A stretch of DNA of 17,233 nucleotides from an uncultured Clostridia bacterium (GTDB taxonomy: Bacteria; Bacillota; Clostridia; Oscillospirales; Ruminococcaceae): positions 1 to 17,233 of the forward strand of contig CANPWR010000018.1 of the NCBI GenBank assembly GCA_947584825.1, read 5' to 3'. A program made the translations under genes and the position numbers. Shown here piece after piece: positions 11,435 through 17,233 of this stretch; position 1 is the stretch's first letter, and each line of letters starts with the position of its first letter. A model generated the notes under the pieces. The model was not told the DNA's origin. It saw only the letters and a program-made list of their open reading frames with translations, and did not search any database.

Positions 11435-11540
11435 GTAAAAGAGAGTACTGCACATGGGTAACTAAGTTACCGTGGCGGTTTCTCCCATAGATGTTACGAA
11501 ACACCGTTACTGGGGAAAGTAAGGCGGTGTTTCTTTTTTA
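11435..11540 (+). ncRNA. TA3 antitoxin-like small RNA
   Basis: Predicted ~105-nt RNA with the family layout: GAGAGTACTGCACATGG at the 5' end, the stem GGTAAC-TAA-GTTACC, the GGCGGTTTCTCCC tract, and a terminal hairpin followed by six T. The stem differs from TA1 (GGCAAT/ATTGCC) by paired changes. The CTCCC tract could pair with the G-rich SD of the TA3 toxin mRNA, and the 3' end is antisense to the toxin mRNA end. Its 5' complementarity to the toxin leader is 7 of 9, weaker than in TA1 and TA2. Confidence 0.72.
11498..11533. terminator. Shared terminator of TA3 transcripts
   Basis: GAAACACC and GGTGTTTC pair, followed on the + strand by TTTTTT. On the reverse strand the hairpin is followed by GTAACATC, without U-run, so toxin-side termination may be less efficient than in TA1 and TA2. 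Confidence 0.75.
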
Positions 11541-11553
11541 TTAAAAAAAGCTT

Positions 11554-11643
11554 CTAATTTTTCTTGTTGAATATAAGAAAAGCTAGAGTGATAATTTCGG
11601 TTATCATGCTAATGAATGAAAACAATTCATAATATGATACCAT
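11554..11643 (-). CDS. TA3 small hydrophobic toxin-like peptide (29 aa)
   Basis: A 29-codon ORF starting MVSYYELFSFISMITEIITL and ending AFLIFNKKN: one membrane helix and a basic C-terminus. It shares the MV-x-Y start, helix length and tail with the TA1 peptide but has diverged in most positions, which indicates selection on overall character. The SD GGGGGTGG lies about 6 nt before the ATG. A CCCC-GAAA-GGGG hairpin with a stable GNRA-type loop would mask it. The promoter, leader tract and shared 3' hairpin are those of the TA1 module. It is probably a type I toxin of the TxpA/holin-like class; the function is inferred from architecture and composition. Confidence 0.72.
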   Translation of the reverse strand: MVSYYELFSFISMITEIITLAFLIFNKKN

Positions 11644-11704
11644 ATTACCACCCCCTTTCGGGGACAAACCGCCTGCCATACATGTACAGTACTCTCTAAT
11701 GCAC

Positions 11705-11733
11705 ATTATAAATTAAAATAAATATTTTGTCAA
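11705..11733 (-). promoter_or_regulatory. Promoter of TA3 toxin transcript
   Basis: On the reverse strand TTGACA (11728-11733), 17-nt spacer and TATAAT (11705-11710). The spacer AT-tract is nearly that of TA1. Start predicted near 11698. Confidence 0.85.
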
Positions 11734-11767
11734 ATAATATCGAACTCCAGCGATTCGCTGGCGGCTC

Positions 11768-11829
11768 TTGTGCCTCCGTTTTCAGAGCAAAAAAGACTAA
11801 TATAGTTTGTCAGCACATAGTAATTAGTA
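11768..11829 (-). repeat. Two-copy dispersed element X2
   Basis: Inverted counterpart of 2803-2868: TTGTGCCTCCGTTTTC, then GCAAAAAAGACTA, then TAGTAATTAGTAA. The adjoining mini-hairpin CCAGCGATTCGCTGG (11747-11761) occupies the same place as CCGGCGTCACGCCGG beside X1. Confidence 0.7.
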
Positions 11830-11880
11830 AAACAGATAAATTCTAGCTTCTTACCTCTAAATTTCTTGCCTCTAGGTACT

Positions 11881-11946
11881 AGCCTGCCGTTGTGCAAATT
11901 AATTACATATTCTTAAAAGGTAGAAAGCCTCCGCCGGCTCGGCGGT
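11881..11946 (-). repeat. Dispersed repeat copy R8, at the gatD stop
   Basis: Diverged inverted copy, AGCCTGCCGTTGTGC to CCGCCGGCTCGGCGG (11931-11945), abutting the gatD stop codon at 11947. Read with gatD, the mini-hairpin is followed by AGGCTTTC and later CTTTT. It could therefore serve as a modest terminator for the murT-gatD end of the operon. Confidence 0.65.
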
Positions 11947-12690
11947 CTAGCTTCTTGCAGCTAATCTCCTAAACAAAACTTCTCTTGCCCTTTCTTCAAG
12001 AGTATCGTCAAGAGGCGTCATCTCAACCGAATCTCCACTGCGCTCTGCACAGTATTTTATTATATAATCGGCAAGCTTTGGATTCTTAGAAAGCAGAGGT
12101 CCGTGAAGATACGTCGCAATAACATTCTTATCAAAATAGCCCTCGTACTCGCTCTCAAAACGGTTTCCGTTTCCGTAAACCACTCTGCCGAAGGTCTTAT
12201 CCGTATCACAGGTCTGTCCGCCGTGATTTTCAAAGCCTATTATCTTGGACTTCTCTCCGTTAAGCTCTGCCTCTATAATTATATTTCCAATGCAACGCTT
12301 GTTCTTATTTAGAGACGCCACAGTGTGATAAGGGAACATTCCAAGACCGTCTATTACCTTATCGTTGGAATCCTTGTAATACTCGCCCATAAGCTGATAC
12401 CCTCCGCAGATGAGCAAGAAAAAAGTACCGTTATCAAACGCTTTCATTATTTCATCCCGACAGCTTTGAAGATCCTCCGCTAAAAGCTGCTGCTCGAAGT
12501 CTGCACCTCCGCCGAGATAAATCAAATCATAGCTTGAAAAGTCAGTATCCTTTGTTCCGACACTGTGATGCTCAACGACCGTTTCTATACCCCTAGCCTT
12601 TGCTCGGTAACTCAAAACCTCAATGTTTCCGTTATCTCCATATAGGTCAAGCATATCGGAATACATATGCAATATCCTTATCTTCCTCAT
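11947..12690 (-). CDS. gatD: Lipid II isoglutaminyl synthase, glutaminase subunit GatD
   Basis: Class I glutamine amidotransferase-like subunit that releases ammonia from glutamine for MurT, which amidates the D-Glu of lipid II to D-isoglutamine. With the start at 12690 the protein has 247 residues. It opens MRKIRILHMYSDMLDLYGDN, in register with known GatD proteins. The nucleophile is Cys95 in ICGGYQ, GFENHGG is at 152-158, and the catalytic His196 is in YLHGP. An in-frame ATG at 12696 overlaps the murT stop, but AAAGGGAA (12699-12706) is too close to it and suits 12690. The last codons lie in repeat-like sequence (see R8). It is the final gene of the operon and is directly downstream of its partner. 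Confidence 0.94.
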   Translation of the reverse strand: MRKIRILHMYSDMLDLYGDNGNIEVLSYRAKARGIETVVEHHSVGTKDTDFSSYDLIYLGGGADFEQQLLAEDLQSCRDEIMKAFDNGTFFLLICGGYQLMGEYYKDSNDKVIDGLGMFPYHTVASLNKNKRCIGNIIIEAELNGEKSKIIGFENHGGQTCDTDKTFGRVVYGNGNRFESEYEGYFDKNVIATYLHGPLLSKNPKLADYIIKYCAERSGDSVEMTPLDDTLEERAREVLFRRLAARS

Positions 12691-12692
12691 AA

Positions 12693-14036
12693 TCATTCTT
12701 CCCTTTGGTTTTTCTCTATATAGTTAATTACAGCGGTCCTTGTCGGCTGTACTGATGTGTAGTTCGCAATTATAAACTTCTCCCCCTCAGTCGAGAACAG
12801 GTTTTCAACAGCCTCGTCTAAATCAGGACATACCTCTATTCTTGAAGCGTCATATCCGCTTGTTTTTATTCTTATCGCAATATCATAAGCTCGCCTTCCG
12901 CTTGTAATAACCCTTGTGACGTCCTTGAAAACTTCAAAGTTGATATCCCATATCCACGAAACATCATAGCCGTCGGCAAGATTGTCATTCAAAACGAACA
13001 TAAGTTCTTTCTCACAGTCAGTCTCATTCATAACTCGGATTGTCATATTCGCTCCGACAGGATTCTTTGCAAGATTTATAACCGCATTGCTTTTTCCGAT
13101 GCTGAACTTCTCCATTCTGCCGTTGTTTACTTCAAATGTATCAAGAGTATCTCTTAGAATATCACCGTCTATGTTATACAGCTTTGCGACCGCACATACA
13201 GCCGCCATATTGTATACATAGTATATACTCTGATTGTTTATACTGTACTCTTTGCCGTCAACGGTAAAGTGCCGCTTTTCAAGGTCTACATTCTCGACTT
13301 TTAGGTAAATTTCATTATCTCCGAATCCGCACTCGGGACATTTAAATTGTCCTATATGCGAATACTGATAATAATTATATTCAAGCGGATTTCCGCACAC
13401 GGGACAGAACTTTCCCTCTCCGACCTCGTGAATCTTATCCGTTGCATACTTATACTTCTCAACGCTGAAATACTTTACATTTTTATTCTCCGGGTTAGCT
13501 TGTCCAAGACGGGCAACATTCGGATCGTCGGCATTTAAAATAACATTTCCCTGAAAGGTCTCCAAAAAGCCTTTTACCTTTAGGATAAGCGTTTCTACCT
13601 CGCCGTTTCGGTCAAGCTGGTCTCTGAAAAAGTTCAGAACAACAAGAGTCTCCAGCTTGAGCTTTTTGAATATCACAGGTACGTGCGATTCGTCAATCTC
13701 AAGAACAAGATAATCTGCGTGAATCTTACCCGTCGGAGAGCACAGCTTTAAAAACAGCGAAACTATTCCTGTGTCTAGGTTATTGCCCAGCTTGTTTGTA
13801 ATAACATTCTTTCCGCTCTGCTCGAAAAGGTGATTTACAAAGTTTGTGACAGATGTCTTTCCGTTTGTTCCTGTAACAGCGATTATCGGACAGTCCACCT
13901 TGAAATAACCAAGTATATTCTTGTTTATCCCCAGCAGAATAAGTCCGGGGAGGTTCCCGGCACCTTTATGAAGAAGCTGTAAAGCCTTAACTATAAGCTT
14001 TCCAAACTGCAAGGTCAAAAAGTTATATAATCTCAT
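12693..14036 (-). CDS. murT: Lipid II isoglutaminyl synthase, Mur ligase-like subunit MurT
   Basis: ATP-dependent Mur ligase relative that, with GatD, amidates the second residue of the peptidoglycan stem peptide; this aids cross-linking and lysozyme resistance in Gram-positive bacteria. At 447 residues it is normal length. The P-loop GTNGKTS is at 56-62. A zinc-ribbon insertion has Cys211, 214, 233 and 236 (CPVC, CPEC), typical of MurT and absent from MurC-F. NNGRMEK is at 304-310 and NLAKNPVGAN at 321-330. The C-terminal DUF1727 domain carries LNDNLADGYDVSWIWD (349-364), whose aspartate belongs to the proposed catalytic triad. Start ATG at 14036, 19 bp after the glycosylase stop. It is coupled to gatD at its end. 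Confidence 0.95.
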   Translation of the reverse strand: MRLYNFLTLQFGKLIVKALQLLHKGAGNLPGLILLGINKNILGYFKVDCPIIAVTGTNGKTSVTNFVNHLFEQSGKNVITNKLGNNLDTGIVSLFLKLCSPTGKIHADYLVLEIDESHVPVIFKKLKLETLVVLNFFRDQLDRNGEVETLILKVKGFLETFQGNVILNADDPNVARLGQANPENKNVKYFSVEKYKYATDKIHEVGEGKFCPVCGNPLEYNYYQYSHIGQFKCPECGFGDNEIYLKVENVDLEKRHFTVDGKEYSINNQSIYYVYNMAAVCAVAKLYNIDGDILRDTLDTFEVNNGRMEKFSIGKSNAVINLAKNPVGANMTIRVMNETDCEKELMFVLNDNLADGYDVSWIWDINFEVFKDVTRVITSGRRAYDIAIRIKTSGYDASRIEVCPDLDEAVENLFSTEGEKFIIANYTSVQPTRTAVINYIEKNQREE

Positions 14037-14055
14037 TGATATTCTCCTAATATAT

Positions 14056-14613
14056 TTATTTAGCTTTCCGTTTTGGCTTTGACTTTCCGCTCGGCTTTTC
14101 AGGCTTGATTTTGATAATATACCGCCAAGGACGTTCTAAATCTCTCGGTCTTGCATAGCCTATTCCCACACGCTTGTCTCGCCTTATCCTCGCCTTTACG
14201 CCTGTGTCCTCAATCCACATCGTATCGTTGTCATAAATTCTCTGCCAATTTGCACTCATATCAATGCCTAACTGCTTTGTCAGCTTTCCCGGACCGTTGA
14301 ATTTCCCCTCGCAGGCACGAATCAAAACCGCCTGCGGGTCGCCCTCATCGCCCGTTACAATATTAATAAGACAATGAACACCATAGCATATATAAACGTA
14401 AATCGTTCCTGCTTTTCCCCAAAGGATTTTCGTTCTTTCGGTCTTGCCCCTGTGTGCATGGCAGGCTGTGTCGTCAGTACCCTTGTACGCCTCAGTCTCG
14501 GTTATCATCAAGCGTCTTTCCTCGCCGTCAACTATATGAACAAGCGTTTTGCCCACAAGCTCCGGCGCAACCTTTAAAACGTCTCTGTTAAAAAAATCAT
14601 ATCCAAGCTTCAT
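14056..14613 (-). CDS. 3-methyladenine DNA glycosylase (AAG/MPG family)
   Basis: Base-excision repair enzyme that removes 3-methyladenine, hypoxanthine and other alkylated or deaminated purines. The 185 residues match the bacterial AAG family. Motifs include FFNRDVLKVAPELVGKTLV (8-26), ITETEAYKGTDDTACHA (37-53) with the presumed catalytic Glu41, YVYICYGVHCLINIV (72-86) and NGPGKLTKQLGID (106-118). The basic Lys-rich tail, KPEKPSGKSKPKRKAK, is unusual in length and may add nonspecific DNA contact. It lies 24 bp after rqcH, with an AGGA-type SD, within the reverse-strand operon. The family is certain; substrate range is not readable from sequence. Confidence 0.93.
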   Translation of the reverse strand: MKLGYDFFNRDVLKVAPELVGKTLVHIVDGEERRLMITETEAYKGTDDTACHAHRGKTERTKILWGKAGTIYVYICYGVHCLINIVTGDEGDPQAVLIRACEGKFNGPGKLTKQLGIDMSANWQRIYDNDTMWIEDTGVKARIRRDKRVGIGYARPRDLERPWRYIIKIKPEKPSGKSKPKRKAK

Positions 14614-14637
14614 TTCCTCAGCGTTCCTCCTATCACA

Positions 14638-16398
14638 TTATACCTTTGCTCTCAGCCTTTCAACAAGCTCTTCATCGGGCGTTACATAAGCCGTGCGGTA
14701 ATTTGTGAAAATGACCATTCCCGGCTTTGCGCCGTTCGGCTTTTTAACATACCTTATCTCGGTATGATCAACAGGCACGTTTGATGAATCCTTCGCACTT
14801 GAATGATATGCGGCGATTATGCAAGCCTCCTCAATAGTTCTGTCAGGAGGAGTTTCACCCCTGCATTTTATTACAGTATGCGAGCCTGTGATTTTCTGGG
14901 TGTGGAGCCATATATCTGTTTTGTCGCTCTCCTTTAAGGTAAGCTTGTCGTTCTGCTTGTTGTTTCTTCCTACAAGAATTTCAAACCCGTCTGACGATAT
15001 GAATTTTATCGGCGGCAAAGCCTTAGGCAGTTTTCCCTTAATGCGTGAGCTTTTTATATATCCCTGCTCTGCAAGCTCTGCCCTAAGCTGGATCACGTCG
15101 CTCTCGGTATCAGCTCGGGTAAGCGCATCAAACACGCTGTCTATATATCTCAATTCCTCTTCGCCGTTCTTAATAAGCGAGGTAAGCATTTTCTCGGCAG
15201 TATCAGCCTTTCGGTATTCGGCATAATACCTCTGAGCATTCTGCGGAGGAGTAAGCCGTTTGTCAAGCTTTATTTTAACTATAGGCATTTCCTCTTTTGT
15301 GTAATCCTCAACCTCAGCACAGCCCATTCCCTTTTCAAGTCTGTAGATGTTCGACATAATAAGGTCGCCGTAAAGCTTTAGCGTATCACGCTCTGCACAT
15401 TCTTTAAGCTCCTCACGCTGATTGGCTATACGTCTTGAAATCCTATCCGACGTATTGACCAGAAATTTAAACAAATCAGACGCTCTTTGCTTTGTTCTTG
15501 CCATTCTGTCTCTTGCAGAATAGAAAAAGTCTAAAAGCTCGCAGGCGGAATCAAAATCTTTAGTTACCATCAAGCTTCCGTACTGCATTATATTGCAAAA
15601 GCAAAAGTCCTTTAGCTGACCCTCCTTAGTCTTTAATACCGTAAATCTGTTTTTATTAGACGATACTTCATCCGCTGTTTTATTTATAAAAAACAACGCC
15701 CTGTCAATTTCATCACCGCTAAGCTCAGAGCACATCTTCTCCCCGCCGTGCAAGGCGAAAAACTCGATCTCACGCGCAAACACAGGGGAAATCCCCTCAA
15801 AAATCTTTGTGAGAGCCTTTGAAAATAACTGCTTTGCGTGTTTATTAAGACTATCCTTAAACTCCTCGACGGTAAAATCAAACATAGAAAGCCTTTTTTC
15901 CCTAGGCGGAACCTGATAGGTTATTCCCGGAAGAACCATTCGCACACTTGACATATCCTGTCCCACACGCTTTATACTATCTATGATTTTACCCTCATCG
16001 TTTATCAAAATCAGATTAGAACGTCTGCCCATAATCTCAACAGCAAGCGTAAAACGGCAAATATCTCCCATTTCGTTTGCAGAATCAAAGTCAAAATAGA
16101 GTATTCTTTCAAAGCCGTCCTGCCTTATCGAAATGAGCTTTCCGCCTGACAAATGCTTTCTCATAAGCATACAGAACATTGGAGGCGTCTTTGGATTTTC
16201 TATCTGCGTGTTTGTTATGTGAACTCTTGCTGTTCCTGCACTTGTGTTGAAGATAAGCTTATATGCTCCATCACGGGTGCGAATTGTGAAAAGTATCTCC
16301 TCCTTCGACGGCTGATGTATCTTGTCTACCCTGCCGTCTGTCAAAACGCTTTCAAGCTCTTTCTTTATTAAATTTAAAAACACTCCGTCAAGAGCCAT
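14638..16398 (-). CDS. rqcH: NFACT-family ribosome rescue factor RqcH
   Basis: Rqc2/NEMF homologue that binds 50S subunits blocked by peptidyl-tRNA and directs C-terminal alanine tailing so that stalled peptides are degraded; older annotations call it a fibronectin-binding protein. At 586 residues it is normal length. The NFACT-N start is MALDGVFLNLIKKEL with DGRVDKIHQPSKEEI (21-35) and MRKHLSGGKLISI (79-91). Helical coiled-coil sequence lies in the middle, and the NFACT-R domain near 475-560 includes GRNNKQNDKLTL, DIWLHTQKITGSH and the KKPNGAKPGMVIFTNYRTAYVTP end. At the site where Bacillus subtilis RqcH has Asp97-Arg98, this protein has Glu97-Arg98 (GFERIL). The SD AAGGAAG precedes the ATG. 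It lies 47 bp after polA. Confidence 0.93.
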   Translation of the reverse strand: MALDGVFLNLIKKELESVLTDGRVDKIHQPSKEEILFTIRTRDGAYKLIFNTSAGTARVHITNTQIENPKTPPMFCMLMRKHLSGGKLISIRQDGFERILYFDFDSANEMGDICRFTLAVEIMGRRSNLILINDEGKIIDSIKRVGQDMSSVRMVLPGITYQVPPREKRLSMFDFTVEEFKDSLNKHAKQLFSKALTKIFEGISPVFAREIEFFALHGGEKMCSELSGDEIDRALFFINKTADEVSSNKNRFTVLKTKEGQLKDFCFCNIMQYGSLMVTKDFDSACELLDFFYSARDRMARTKQRASDLFKFLVNTSDRISRRIANQREELKECAERDTLKLYGDLIMSNIYRLEKGMGCAEVEDYTKEEMPIVKIKLDKRLTPPQNAQRYYAEYRKADTAEKMLTSLIKNGEEELRYIDSVFDALTRADTESDVIQLRAELAEQGYIKSSRIKGKLPKALPPIKFISSDGFEILVGRNNKQNDKLTLKESDKTDIWLHTQKITGSHTVIKCRGETPPDRTIEEACIIAAYHSSAKDSSNVPVDHTEIRYVKKPNGAKPGMVIFTNYRTAYVTPDEELVERLRAKV

Positions 16399-16445
16399 TT
16401 AAGCACTTCCTTTATCTGAATAGTCATTCCTATTTATAAGTATGA

Positions 16446-17233
16446 TTAGCCCTTTGCCTCATACCAGCTTTTGCCCTCGTTCACATCTGCAATCATAGGC
16501 ACCGCAAACTTAACAGCGTTTGTCATTTCCTCGCCGAGAATAGCTTTTGCCTTTTCCTTGTCCTCAACTGACGACTCGATAATAAGCTCGTCGTGGACCT
16601 GTAAAATCAGCTTTGCATTCAGCTTTTCTGCTTTAAGTCTTTGGTAAACCTTTACCATAGCGATTTTTATTATATCCGCCGCCGCACCCTGAATAGGTGC
16701 GTTCATAGCGGCTCTTTTTCCAAATGCCAGAAGCGCTCCGACTGAGCTTGAAAGCTCCGGAATATATCTTCTTCTGCCGAAAACTGTTGTTACATAACCG
16801 TTTATTCTTGCATCATAAACCGTTTTATCCATAAATTCTTTAACCTTTGGATAGTGGTTCAAATAGTCGTTGATATATTTCTTTGCTTCGGCAACCGATA
16901 CTCCTATATCCTGTGACAGTGAAAACGCACCTATTCCGTAAATTATTCCGAAATTAACCGCTTTTGCTGCCCTTCTCATCTCAGAAGTCACAAACTCCTC
17001 CGGCATATCGAAAACCTTTGCGGCAGTTGATGTGTGAATATCCTCACCGCTTAAAAAAGCATTCTGCATATTTTCATCGCCGCTTACCGATGCTAGAACT
17101 CTCAGCTCGATCTGGCTGTAATCAGCGTCCAAGAGAACATTTCCCTCGTCTGCGATAAAGAACTTTCTCATGTTCCTGCCAAGCTCTTTTCTTACAGGGA
17201 TATTCTGCATATTAGGCTCGGTCGAGCATATTC
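16446..17233 (-). CDS. polA: DNA polymerase I, C-terminal polymerase domain (N-terminus outside window)
   Basis: Family A DNA polymerase used in Okazaki fragment maturation and repair. Only the last 262 codons are present. The visible part begins ICSTEPNMQNIPVR, in frame past the Met at 17210, so this is a truncated view and not a short gene. Motif A is LLDADYSQIELRVLAS, motif B is MRRAAKAVNFGIIYGIGAFS with the conserved Arg, Lys, Phe and Tyr of the O helix, and motif C is LQVHDELIIE. The end, DVNEGKSWYEAKG, matches the usual Pol I terminus. It is the first gene seen of the reverse-strand repair/translation-quality/cell-wall operon. Confidence 0.97.
   Translation of the reverse strand, partial: ICSTEPNMQNIPVRKELGRNMRKFFIADEGNVLLDADYSQIELRVLASVSGDENMQNAFLSGEDIHTSTAAKVFDMPEEFVTSEMRRAAKAVNFGIIYGIGAFSLSQDIGVSVAEAKKYINDYLNHYPKVKEFMDKTVYDARINGYVTTVFGRRRYIPELSSSVGALLAFGKRAAMNAPIQGAAADIIKIAMVKVYQRLKAEKLNAKLILQVHDELIIESSVEDKEKAKAILGEEMTNAVKFAVPMIADVNEGKSWYEAKG

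Noticed and set aside
14819..15226. 135-codon forward frame opposite rqcH
   Set aside because: It is antisense to a conserved domain and Ser/Leu-rich as expected for a shadow; no start signal.

Overview
The window is chromosomal DNA with low-to-moderate G+C from a member of the Bacillota. It is most likely class Clostridia, and probably a Ruminococcus-like gut bacterium. The basis is the gene set (TypA, MurT/GatD, RqcH, duplicated FeoA with FeoB and a Cys-rich FeoB partner), purine-rich Shine-Dalgarno sites and near-consensus sigma-A promoters. The genus is an inference from general resemblance, not from a search.

Layout. 1-1461 (-) is the N-terminal ~80% of the ribosome-associated GTPase TypA/BipA. 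1594-2367 (-) is a lone phage-type replisome-organizer-like gene. 2442-3560 is a repeat-rich stretch holding a type I toxin-antitoxin-like module (TA1). 3582-5608 (+) encodes a triple PAS-like protein translationally coupled to the nucleotide pyrophosphatase Maf, converging on a DUF421 membrane protein (5618-6331, -). A small unrecognised gene (6471-6779, +) follows. 6800-7830 is a second repeat block with an orphan antitoxin-like RNA, a degenerate module (TA2) and more repeats. 8015-11235 (+) is a ferrous-iron uptake operon: feoA, feoA, feoB and a FeoB-associated Cys-rich peptide, with four copies of a DtxR-like operator. 11236-11946 is a third repeat block with a third module (TA3). 11947-17233 (-) is an apparent operon read polA (C-terminal part), rqcH, 3-methyladenine DNA glycosylase, murT, gatD.

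The most interesting content is between the genes. Three modules share one plan: two sigma-A promoters face each other. One drives a short RNA with a 27-29 codon hydrophobic peptide and a hairpin over its ribosome binding site. The other drives a ~105-nt structured RNA. Both RNAs end at a shared symmetric hairpin with AAACACC/GGTGTTT arms. The two RNAs also carry complementary 9-nt tracts near their 5' ends, changed in a compensating way between TA1 and TA2. This resembles convergent type I systems (TxpA/RatA, Fst/RNAII), but I cannot tell whether this family is already catalogued. TA2 looks broken by a palindromic ~90-bp insertion and a nonsense codon, and a fourth copy keeps only the antitoxin-like RNA.

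Around the modules lie several dispersed repeats: eight ~70-bp CTGCCG/CGGCAG elements, three ~60-bp palindromes, one two-copy element, and six 15-nt mini-hairpins whose stems differ but stay paired. Near-identical ~260-bp inverted copies flank the PAS-maf-DUF421 segment, so it could invert. TA2 and TA3 flank the feo operon.
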